From the NCBI GenBank assembly GCA_019424865.1, contig JAHYYS010000092.1:1-5675 (forward strand): a stretch of DNA of 5,675 bases, written 5' to 3'. The notes under the pieces are model-generated. The model did no database searches. It was not told the DNA's origin and saw only the letters and a program-made list of their open reading frames with translations. The translations under genes and the position numbers were made by a program. Source of the stretch: a bacterium (GTDB taxonomy: Bacteria > Bacillota > Clostridia > Oscillospirales > Oscillospiraceae). Positions 1-5,200 of the stretch are shown in pieces (the first letter of the stretch is position 1; every line of letters starts with the position of its first letter).

Positions 1-77
1 TATCCGGGTTTACACGGATACAAGCGATCCGCAGCTTGTGACGACGACATCGAGGACTGTCTTTCGTGCATCCTTTC
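1..77. other. Unassigned sequence at the window edge
   Basis: No gene could be recognised here. Frames 1 and 2 on the + strand are open from the left edge, but neither has a start codon with a ribosome binding site, and their translations do not resemble a family I know. Frame 3 closes with TGA at 39-41, so these bases could be the last codons of a gene lying to the left. Positions 1-6 (TATCCG) and 15-20 (CGGATA) form a 6-bp inverted repeat with an 8-base loop, too short to interpret at a cut edge. Confidence 0.3.
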
Positions 78-78
78 T

Positions 79-125
79 CGAAAAGTGGCTTGTCAATTTC
101 TATCAATTGACAAGCCACTTTTTCG
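79..125. terminator. Bidirectional terminator-like hairpin upstream of dpaA
   Basis: Positions 81-98 and 105-122 are perfect 18-bp inverted repeats (core GTGGCTTGTCAATT) with a 6-base loop. The flanking CG/CG pairs extend the stem past one bulged T. Read on + the GC-containing stem is followed by TTTTT (119-123); read on - it is followed by TTTT, so it could end transcription in either direction. It lies upstream of the sporulation promoter and would insulate dpaAB from whatever lies to the left. Its right arm (114-129) recurs as an exact 16-bp inverted copy at 1754-1769, so it is also a member of a dispersed repeat family. Confidence 0.6.
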
Positions 126-153
126 ACAGCCTACAGTGGGCTTCCGGGGCCTC

Positions 154-183
154 ACACCCCGCTCTCCCCTCCGGCATACAATA
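154..183 (+). promoter_or_regulatory. Mother-cell sporulation promoter (sigma-K/sigma-E type) of dpaAB
   Basis: CATACAATA at 175-183 matches the sigma-K -10 pattern CATAnnnTA exactly, and its first eight bases also match the sigma-E -10 pattern CATACAnT. An AC dinucleotide at 156-157, 17 bases upstream, fits the minimal sigma-K -35 (AC). I see no ATA-type sigma-E -35. Transcription would start near 190, leaving a leader of about 40 bases before the dpaA start. Known biology agrees: the Bacillus subtilis spoVF operon is a sigma-K gene set expressed late in the mother cell. The motif match is seen directly; the choice of sigma-K over sigma-E is inference. Confidence 0.65.
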
Positions 184-228
184 GAGCAGAAACCCACCGC
201 TGTGCCGGACAGTTTTGGAGGTACATCA

Positions 229-1104
229 ATGAAGCACGAGTTAAATATCTGGGTTCTGGGGGGCGACATGCGCCACGCCAAGCTGGCCCAGCTGCTGGCG
301 GAGGACGGACACACTGTCCACGCCTATGCCCTGGAAAATGGTCTGGAGGCCGCCCCGGGCCTGATTCCGGAACAAAACCTCGCCCGCATCAGCAAGGCCG
401 ACTGCGTCATCTTCCCCCTGAATGTCTCTCTGGGCGGCGAGCTGCTCAACGCCCCCCTCTCCCTATCCCAGCACCCCCTGCCCCCCATTCTGGATCGCCT
501 GTCCCCCAGCCAGTTTATCTGCGGCGGCCGCCTGGATCCCCAGACCCTGGCCCTGGCCCGGGAGCGCGGCCTCACCATCCAGGACTACTTCGCCCGGGAG
601 GAGCTGGCCGTGGCCAACGCGGTCCCCACCGCGGAGGGGGCCGTCCAACTGGCCATGGAGCATCTGCCCATCACCATCCACGGCTCCCGGGTGCTGGTCA
701 TCGGCTTCGGGCGGGTGGGCCGGCTGACTGCCCAGCGCTTTCACGCCCTGGGGGCCAGGGTCAGCGTGGCCGCCCGCAAATATGAGCAGCTGGCCTGGGC
801 CCAGGCCATGGGGCTGGGGACGGAGCACCTGGAGCAGCTGGAGGGCTGGCTGTGCGGGTATGATCTGGTGATCAACACCGTGCCGGCCCAAATTCTGGGG
901 CGGGCCCAGCTGGAGGACCTGAAGCGCGGCTGCCTGATTCTCGATCTGGCCTCCAAACCGGGCGGCGTGGACCTGGCGGCCGCGGGGGATCTGGGGCTGA
1001 CGGTAATCTGGGCCCTGTCACTGCCCGGCAAGGTGGCCCCGGTCACCGCCGGCGCCGCCATGAAAACCACCATCTGCAACATGCTGCGTGAGCTGGGCCG
1101 CTGA
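229..1104 (+). CDS. dpaA: Dipicolinate synthase subunit A (DpaA/SpoVFA)
   Basis: This 291-residue protein is the dehydrogenase-like subunit of dipicolinate synthase. The enzyme oxidises the product of DapA to dipicolinic acid in the mother cell, and the acid is then loaded into the spore core with calcium for heat resistance. The length fits the Bacillus protein (about 297). Residues 1-145 form the DpaA N-terminal domain, with IWVLGGDMRH at the start and the conserved DYFAREELAVANAVPTAEGA segment at 119-138. Residues 152-245 form a Rossmann nucleotide-binding fold with GFGRVG at 159-164. LPGKVAPVTAG at 265-275 is a typical C-terminal signature. The ATG at 229 is chosen because GGAGGT (217-222) sits 6 bases upstream. 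The frame is open further upstream, but that stretch holds the promoter and hairpin. dpaB follows after 24 bases. The asd/dapG/dapA genes that follow in Bacillus are absent here. Confidence 0.96.
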   Translation: MKHELNIWVLGGDMRHAKLAQLLAEDGHTVHAYALENGLEAAPGLIPEQNLARISKADCVIFPLNVSLGGELLNAPLSLSQHPLPPILDRLSPSQFICGGRLDPQTLALARERGLTIQDYFAREELAVANAVPTAEGAVQLAMEHLPITIHGSRVLVIGFGRVGRLTAQRFHALGARVSVAARKYEQLAWAQAMGLGTEHLEQLEGWLCGYDLVINTVPAQILGRAQLEDLKRGCLILDLASKPGGVDLAAAGDLGLTVIWALSLPGKVAPVTAGAAMKTTICNMLRELGR

Positions 1105-1128
1105 AGGGCCCGGAAAGGAAGGAGTACA

Positions 1129-1713
1129 TTGGAACAGAACACCATTGGATTTGCGGTATGCGGGTCCTTCTGCACCCACGCCCGGGCCATGGAGGCGCTG
1201 GAACAGGTAAAGGCCCGTTTTTCCCACGTCATCCCCATTGTCTCGGAGTGCACCGCCTCCACCGACACCCGTTTTGGAAACGCCCATGACCTGATGCGGG
1301 AGATGGAGCGCATCTGTGACCACCGGGTCATTTCCACCGTGAAGGGCGCGGAGCCCATCGGGCCGCAGAAGCTGCTGGATCTGCTGATTATCTGCCCCTG
1401 CACGGGCAACACCCTGGGCAAGCTGGCCGCCGGCGTCACCGACACCTGCGTCACCATGGCGGCCAAGGCCCACCTGCGCAACGGCCGGCCGCTGCTCATC
1501 GCCCCCTCCACCAACGACGGGCTGTCCGCCTCCGCCGCCAGCATCGGCGCACTGCTGCCCCGCCGGTACATCTATTTTGTCCCCTTTGGCCAGGACGACC
1601 CGGAGCGCAAGCCGACCTCTCTGGTGGCCGACTTCTCTCTTGTGGCCGACGCGGCCCAGGCCGCCTTGGAGGGCCGCCAGCTCCAGCCCCTGCTGCTGAC
1701 GCACCGGACATAA
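1129..1713 (+). CDS. dpaB: Dipicolinate synthase subunit B (DpaB/SpoVFB), flavoprotein-like
   Basis: This 194-residue protein is the second subunit of dipicolinate synthase and works with DpaA in the mother cell. It belongs to the flavoprotein (Flavoprotein/HFCD) fold family, like phosphopantothenoylcysteine decarboxylase. Family marks include IGFAVCGSFCTH near residues 6-17 (nucleotide-phosphate loop), STDTRFG at 44-50, CPCTGNTLGKLA at 89-100, PSTND at 126-130 and PFGQDDPERKP at 152-162; these closely parallel my recollection of B. subtilis SpoVFB (about 200 residues). The start is TTG at 1129: no ATG is suitably placed, the N-terminus matches the family, and a purine-rich Shine-Dalgarno (AAGGAAGGAG, 1115-1124) ends 4 bases before it. 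The weak start may reduce output relative to dpaA. The gene is co-transcribed with dpaA and followed within 4 bases by a hairpin. Confidence 0.96.
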   Translation: MEQNTIGFAVCGSFCTHARAMEALEQVKARFSHVIPIVSECTASTDTRFGNAHDLMREMERICDHRVISTVKGAEPIGPQKLLDLLIICPCTGNTLGKLAAGVTDTCVTMAAKAHLRNGRPLLIAPSTNDGLSASAASIGALLPRRYIYFVPFGQDDPERKPTSLVADFSLVADAAQAALEGRQLQPLLLTHRT

Positions 1714-1716
1714 ATA

Positions 1717-1749
1717 AGGAAGCCCCCGGCTTTTTGCCAGGGGCTTCCT
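1717..1749 (+). repeat. 33-bp hairpin repeat, copy 1 (possible dpaB terminator)
   Basis: AGGAAGCCCC (1717-1726) pairs with GGGGCTTCCT (1740-1749). Inside lie one C-A mismatch and a GGC/GCC pair closing a TTTTT loop. The hairpin begins 3 bases after the dpaB stop codon, so it is well placed to end or protect the dpaAB transcript. However, no U-tract follows the stem, so it is not a textbook intrinsic terminator by itself. The same 33 bases recur exactly, in the same orientation, at 1954-1986. Confidence 0.7.
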
Positions 1750-1953
1750 GAGACTGTCGAAAAAGTGGCGAATGCCTCTTTTTCGAGTAGGCCGCACGAA
1801 ATTTCAGGCTCGATTTCTTGCGAAATTGTCGCCCAAAATTTCGTGAGAGGTGTCATTTCCCAGGCGCATGTCCTTGGAAATGACTGGATTTCATTTTATT
1901 CCGCCGTCTGCGGACGGCGGAACTCCTTGCAGGAGAGCTTTTTTGACAAGCTG
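1750..1953. repeat. Palindrome-rich intergenic element between two identical hairpins
   Basis: This segment has no convincing gene and is noticeably less GC-rich than the flanking coding regions. It contains several inverted repeats in series: 1756-1769 with 1774-1787 (TCGAAAAAG / CTTTTTCGA core), CACGAAATTT 1795-1804 with 1836-1845, GTCATTTCC 1852-1860 with 1876-1884, CCGCCGTC 1901-1908 with 1913-1920 (TGCG loop), and CTCCT 1923-1927 with AGGAG 1931-1935, followed shortly by TTTTTT. Its ends are imperfect inverted repeats: 1747-1765 against the complement of 1938-1956 matches at about 15 of 19 positions. This architecture suggests a small non-autonomous repeat (MITE-like or palindromic intergenic unit). 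No transposase is present, and mobility is inference. Confidence 0.5.
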
Positions 1954-1992
1954 AGGAAGCCCCCGGCTTTTTGCCAGGGGCTTCCTCAGCTT
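1948..1992. terminator. Long hairpin terminator between convergent dpaB and transketolase genes (repeat copy 2)
   Basis: Positions 1948-1963 pair perfectly with 1977-1992 over 16 bp, with the internal GGC/GCC and TTTTT loop continuing the stem. The core 1954-1986 is identical to the hairpin at 1717-1749. On the + strand the stem is followed by a U-rich stretch (ATCTTTTCAATTTGATTT), so it can terminate transcripts coming from dpaB. On the - strand the stem lies 16 bases after the transketolase stop, but GTCAAAAAAG follows instead of a T-run. For that operon it may act as a 3' stabilising hairpin or a weak terminator. Confidence 0.65.
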
Positions 1993-2008
1993 ATCTTTTC
2001 AATTTGAT

Positions 2009-2953
2009 TTATTTTCCGCAGAACTCCCGGGCCACCTCGGCGATGTGCTCCGCGCACAGACCGAACTGCTTCAGCAGGGCGCCCGCCGGGCCGGAGTGTC
2101 CGAACACGTCGTTTACCCCGATGCGCCGCACGGGGGTGGGCTGCTTCTCGCTCAGCACGCCGCACACCGCTTCGCCCAGGCCGCCCAGAACGCTGTGCTC
2201 CTCGCAGGTGATGATCTTCCCGCATGCCCGGGCCGCCTTCACCACCAGCTCCTCGTCCAGCGGCTTGATGGTGGCCATATTGATCACCCGGGCGGAGATG
2301 CCCTGCTCAGCCAGGGCCTTCGCCGCCTCCAGCGCCTCTGCCACCAGCAGGCCGTTGGCGATAATGGCCACGTCGCTGCCCTCGGTGAGCACCTCGCCCT
2401 TGCCGATCTGGAAGGTATAGCCCTCCTCCTCGTGAATCACCGGCACTGCCGAGCGCCCGAAGCGCATATACACCGGCCCCACATACTCATAGGCCGCCTT
2501 CACCATGGCCCGGGCCTCCACGTCATCGGCGGGGGACATGACCACCATGCCGGGGATGGAGCGCATCAGTGCAAAATCCTCACAGCACTGGTGGGACGCC
2601 CCGTCCTCTCCCACAGAGATGCCGCCGTGGGTGGCCCCGATTTTCACGTTCAGATGGGGATAGCCGATGGAGTTGCGCACCTGCTCAAAGGCGCGGCCCG
2701 CCGCAAACATGGCAAAGCTGGAGGCAAAGGGCACCAGCCCCATGGCCGCCGCGCCGGCCGCTGCCGCCATCATATTCCCCTCGGCAATGCCGCAGTCAAA
2801 GTGCCGCTCCGGAAAGGCCTTCTGGAAGATGGCCGTCTTGGTGGCCCCCGCCAGGTCCGCGTCAAACACCACCAGATCCGGGTGCTCCGCCCCAAGCTCC
2901 TTCAGCGCGTTGCCGTAGCTGTCCCGGGTCGCGATCTTTTTCACATCCGCCAT
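2009..2953 (-). CDS. Transketolase, C-terminal subunit
   Basis: At 314 residues this corresponds to the pyrimidine-binding and C-terminal domains of transketolase, the thiamine-diphosphate enzyme that moves two-carbon ketol units between pentose-phosphate sugars in the cytosol. Residues 4-170 are the pyrimidine-binding domain. GIAEGNM at 55-61 carries the glutamate (Glu58) expected to activate the cofactor, and the sugar-phosphate-binding THGGISVGEDGASHQ lies at 108-122. Residues 190-310 form the C-terminal transketolase domain, with ANGLLVAEAL, ATIKPLD and EEHSVLGGLGEAV. GGAGG (2963-2967, complement) lies 9 bases before the ATG, inside the end of the upstream subunit gene. One base separates the two genes and they are in different frames, so this is a genuine split rather than a broken fusion. 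Related split enzymes act on sulfo-sugars (SqwGH), but no sulfosugar genes are nearby, so the ordinary role is likelier. Confidence 0.94.
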   Translation of the reverse strand: MADVKKIATRDSYGNALKELGAEHPDLVVFDADLAGATKTAIFQKAFPERHFDCGIAEGNMMAAAAGAAAMGLVPFASSFAMFAAGRAFEQVRNSIGYPHLNVKIGATHGGISVGEDGASHQCCEDFALMRSIPGMVVMSPADDVEARAMVKAAYEYVGPVYMRFGRSAVPVIHEEEGYTFQIGKGEVLTEGSDVAIIANGLLVAEALEAAKALAEQGISARVINMATIKPLDEELVVKAARACGKIITCEEHSVLGGLGEAVCGVLSEKQPTPVRRIGVNDVFGHSGPAGALLKQFGLCAEHIAEVAREFCGK

Positions 2954-2954
2954 C

Positions 2955-3800
2955 TCACATCGCCTCCACTTCCGCCAGCTGAGCCGTCAGCTCATCCATG
3001 GCGATCTGGTATTCCTCGTCGTTGGGCGCCTTCCCGTGCCAGCCCGCCTGGTTCTCCATGTAGCTGACTCCCTTGCCCTTTACCGTCTTCATGACAATGG
3101 CGAAGGGCACGCCCCGGGTCTCCCGGGCCTGGGCAAAGGCCGCCTCCAGCTGGTCAAAGTCATGGCCGTCCACTTCCGTCACCGCAAAGCCGAACGCCCG
3201 CAGCTTCTCCGGAATGGGGTACGGGTTCATCACCTTATCCACCGCCCCGTCAATCTGCAGGCCGTTGTTGTCGATGATGACGCACAGGTTGTCCAGCTTA
3301 TAGTGGTGGGCGAACATAAAGGCCTCCCACACCTGCCCCTCCTGGATCTCTCCGTCCCCCAGCAGGGTGTACACCCGGCAGTCCTTGCCCTGGTATTTGG
3401 CGGCCAGCGCCATACCCGCGGCGGCGGACACCCCCTGGCCCAGCGAACCGGTGGACATATCCACCCCGGGGGTCTCATTCATGTTGGGGTGGCCCTGAAG
3501 GTGGCTGCCGATATGCCGCAGGGTGAGCAGATCCTCCTCCGGGAAAAAGCCACGCAGGGCCAGGGCCGCATACAGCCCGGGGGCGGTGTGCCCCTTGGAC
3601 AAGACAAAGCGGTCCCGATCCTCCCACTTGGGATTTTTGGGGTCCACCTTCAATTCCTTACAATACAGATAGGTGAACAGATCGGCGGCGGACAGGCTCC
3701 CGCCCGGGTGTCCCGCCTTTGCCGCGTGGGTCCCCTTGATGATCCCCATCCGCACCCTGCATGCAGCCTCCATCAGCTGCTTTCGCTCCATTGCTGTCAT
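2955..3800 (-). CDS. Transketolase, N-terminal subunit (thiamine diphosphate-binding)
   Basis: This 281-residue subunit supplies the diphosphate-binding half of the split transketolase and must assemble with the product of the next gene to be active. Visible marks are AGHPGGSLSAAD at 29-40, DRFVLSKGHTAPGLYAAL at 63-80, GSHLQGHP at 98-105 and STGSLGQG at 116-123. The thiamine-diphosphate/Mg motif starts with GDGEIQEGQ (148-156) and ends with DNN (177-179). KTVKGKGVSYMEN lies at 238-250, followed by the WHGKAPN loop. The ATG at 3800 is chosen because AAGGAG lies 5 bases upstream, with a second AAGGAGG just beyond it. An in-frame ATG at 3890 would place the -10 element inside the gene and add residues unlike the family. 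The gene is first in a two-gene operon; without an obvious oxidative branch here, it probably serves pentose synthesis and use. Confidence 0.94.
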   Translation of the reverse strand: MTAMERKQLMEAACRVRMGIIKGTHAAKAGHPGGSLSAADLFTYLYCKELKVDPKNPKWEDRDRFVLSKGHTAPGLYAALALRGFFPEEDLLTLRHIGSHLQGHPNMNETPGVDMSTGSLGQGVSAAAGMALAAKYQGKDCRVYTLLGDGEIQEGQVWEAFMFAHHYKLDNLCVIIDNNGLQIDGAVDKVMNPYPIPEKLRAFGFAVTEVDGHDFDQLEAAFAQARETRGVPFAIVMKTVKGKGVSYMENQAGWHGKAPNDEEYQIAMDELTAQLAEVEAM

Positions 3801-3869
3801 AGATGCTCCTTTTCCTCCTTCCGCCGACCCGCACCGTCCTGCCGCTGGGGCGGCCAATTCCGTGGCTTC

Positions 3870-3898
3870 ATTATACGGCACCCCATACAAAAGCGCAA
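3870..3898 (-). promoter_or_regulatory. Vegetative (sigma-A type) promoter of the transketolase operon
   Basis: Reading the minus strand, TTGCGC (3898-3893) is followed after exactly 17 bases by TATAAT (3875-3870), a perfect -10 hexamer. The -35 matches the consensus at three of six positions (TTG). Transcription would start near 3863, giving a leader of about 60 bases that holds a small GCCGC/GCGGC hairpin (3841-3854) and a double Shine-Dalgarno. The promoter lies between the dnaJ terminator and the first transketolase gene, so the operon is likely transcribed independently of dnaK-dnaJ. Confidence 0.65.
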
Positions 3899-3913
3899 GG
3901 GCAATCCGAACAG

Positions 3914-3960
3914 TTTTTCCCCTCTTTTCCCCCTTTTTGATAAACTTTCGGGGCTTTTTT
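3914..3960 (-). promoter_or_regulatory. Phased A-tracts upstream of the transketolase promoter
   Basis: On the minus strand, A-runs occur at 3914-3918, 3925-3928, 3934-3938 and 3955-3960, with a short AAA at 3946-3948. Their centres are about 10.5, 9.5, 11 and 10.5 bases apart, close to one helical turn. Such phasing produces intrinsic curvature. The region begins about 15 bases upstream of the -35, where A-rich DNA can act as an UP-like element contacted by RNA polymerase alpha subunits. The spacing is seen directly; a regulatory effect is inference. Confidence 0.45.
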
Positions 3961-3970
3961 CCGTTCTAAG

Positions 3971-4008
3971 AAAAAAACGGGTCCGAAGCGCTGCGCGCCT
4001 CGGACCCG
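3971..4008 (-). terminator. Intrinsic terminator of the dnaK-dnaJ operon
   Basis: On the minus strand, CGGGTCCGA (4008-4000) pairs with TCGGACCCG (3986-3978). After one mismatch, an inner GCGC/GCGC pair closes a 3-base loop. The stem is followed directly by seven T residues (3977-3971). It lies 14 bases after the dnaJ stop codon, which makes dnaJ the last gene of its operon and separates it from the transketolase genes. Confidence 0.93.
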
Positions 4009-4022
4009 GACGGATTTTCTGC

Positions 4023-5174
4023 TTATTTCTTTTTTCTCCGCTTGTCAAAGAAGCCTTTGACGCCGCCCTCCACCACGGTTTCGCCCATGGCCGCACCGAA
4101 GGCGTTCAGCGCCTCCTTCTGTTCCGCGGTCAGGGAGGTGGGCACCTGTACCTTTACGGTGACATACTGATCCCCGCGGCCGCGGCCCCGCAGCTCCGGG
4201 ATGCCCTTATCCCGCAGCCGGAAGGTGGTTCCCGTCTGAGTGCCGGCGGGCAGGTTGTACTTCACCTTGCCGTCAATGGTCGGGATCTCCAGTTCGGCCC
4301 CCATGGCCGCCTGATAAAAGCTGACGGGCTGCTCATACAAAACCGTGGTCCCGTCCCGCTTGAACAGGGGGTGGGGCTTCACCTGGATGCCCACGATCAG
4401 ATCGCCGGCCGGACCGCCGTTCTTTCCCGCGTTGCCCTGGCCCCGCAGGGAGATGGCCTGCCCGTCGTCGATGCCGGCGGGAATGGTGACGGAGATGCGC
4501 TTGCGCTTGCGCACTGTCCCCGAACCGCCGCAGCTCTTGCAGGGGCTGTGAATAATCTTGCCCGTGCCCCGGCAGCGGGTACAGGGGGCGGTGGTGGAAA
4601 AGGAGAAGCCGCCGCCCCCCCGCTGGATGCGAATAGCGCCTGTGCCCCGGCAGTCGGGACAGGTCTCCGCGGTGGTGCCGGGCTGGCAGCCCGACCCATG
4701 GCACGCGTCGCACTCCTCCGTGCGGTTCAGATCCAGCTCCTTCTCACAGCCAAAGGCGGCCTCCTCAAAGGTAATGGTCATGTTGGCCCGCAGGCTCTCC
4801 CCCCGCTGGGGGGCATTGGCCCGCTGCTGGCTGCCGCCGCCGAACCCGCCGAACCCGCCGCCGAAGAAGGAGCCGAAAATATCGCCCAGGTCGATGTCTC
4901 CCATGTCGAACCCGCCGAAGCCGCCCCCGGCGCCGAAGTTGGGATCCACCCCCGCATGGCCGAACTGGTCATATTTGGCCCGCTTCTCTTTGTCGGAGAG
5001 CACCTCATAGGCCTCGTTGACCTCTTTGAACTTGGCCTCCGCCGTCTTGTCTCCCGGATTCATATCCGGGTGGTATTTCTTGGCCAGCTTTCGGTAGGCC
5101 TTTTTAATTTCATCATCCGAGGCGCCTTTGCTGACACCCAGGACTTCATAGTAATCACGTTTCTGTTCTGGCAT
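4023..5174 (-). CDS. dnaJ: Chaperone protein DnaJ (Hsp40)
   Basis: This 383-residue type I Hsp40 co-chaperone delivers unfolded proteins to DnaK and stimulates its ATPase in the cytosol. The domains are in canonical order. The J-domain spans residues 6-70 with HPD at 35-37. A glycine/phenylalanine-rich linker spans about 78-115. The zinc-binding domain has all four CxxCxGxG motifs intact: CDACHGSG (155-162), CPDCRGTG (172-179), CTRCRGTG (198-205) and CKSCGGSG (212-219). Two beta-rich C-terminal substrate-binding domains follow, with PAGIDDGQ, LRGQGNAG and GRGRGDQYV. The tail ends in DKRRKKK. The ATG at 5174 is preceded at 8 bases by GGAGGTGA, an eight-base match to the 16S tail, but that site lies inside a perfect hairpin (5178-5200). 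dnaK ends 181 bases upstream on the same strand, and an intrinsic terminator follows. CIRCE/HrcA control would act upstream of this window and cannot be seen. Confidence 0.98.
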   Translation of the reverse strand: MPEQKRDYYEVLGVSKGASDDEIKKAYRKLAKKYHPDMNPGDKTAEAKFKEVNEAYEVLSDKEKRAKYDQFGHAGVDPNFGAGGGFGGFDMGDIDLGDIFGSFFGGGFGGFGGGSQQRANAPQRGESLRANMTITFEEAAFGCEKELDLNRTEECDACHGSGCQPGTTAETCPDCRGTGAIRIQRGGGGFSFSTTAPCTRCRGTGKIIHSPCKSCGGSGTVRKRKRISVTIPAGIDDGQAISLRGQGNAGKNGGPAGDLIVGIQVKPHPLFKRDGTTVLYEQPVSFYQAAMGAELEIPTIDGKVKYNLPAGTQTGTTFRLRDKGIPELRGRGRGDQYVTVKVQVPTSLTAEQKEALNAFGAAMGETVVEGGVKGFFDKRRKKK

Positions 5175-5177
5175 GAA

Positions 5178-5200
5178 TCAATTCACCTCCGGTGAATTGA
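5178..5200 (-). promoter_or_regulatory. Hairpin enclosing the dnaJ Shine-Dalgarno sequence
   Basis: In the minus-strand RNA, UCAAUUCACC pairs perfectly with GGUGAAUUGA over 10 bp, closing a GGA triloop. The dnaJ Shine-Dalgarno GGAGGUGA (5190-5183) consists of that loop plus the first part of the 3' arm, so folding would hide it. The AUG lies just 3 bases beyond the stem. Hairpins that cover the ribosome binding site and open on warming are a known way to control heat-shock translation. The structure is seen directly; its function is inferred. Confidence 0.5.

Noticed and set aside
85..228. N-terminal extension of dpaA to a GTG at 85
   Set aside because: The extension would translate the hairpin arm, the sporulation promoter and the ribosome binding site. 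The family N-terminus begins at the ATG at 229.
1018..1797. Minus-strand open frames of 259 and 276 codons (the latter 741-1571) over dpaA and dpaB
   Set aside because: They are complementary to dpaA/dpaB, whose products match known proteins along their full lengths. The minus-strand products show no domain.
2045..3067. A 340-codon + strand open frame antisense to the transketolase C-subunit gene
   Set aside because: Same reasoning: it is the complement of a well-supported gene, with no family resemblance and no ribosome binding site seen.
3801..3890. N-terminal extension of the transketolase N-subunit to an ATG at 3890
   Set aside because: It would overlap the TATAAT element, lacks a Shine-Dalgarno there, and adds 30 residues unlike transketolases. 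The ATG at 3800 has a strong site.
3036..5195. A 719-codon open frame on the + strand antisense to dnaJ and the transketolase N-subunit gene
   Set aside because: It runs opposite two certain genes and crosses a terminator and a promoter. The protein has no recognisable domain and has the His/Gly/Leu/Ala-heavy make-up expected from the complement of GC-rich codons.
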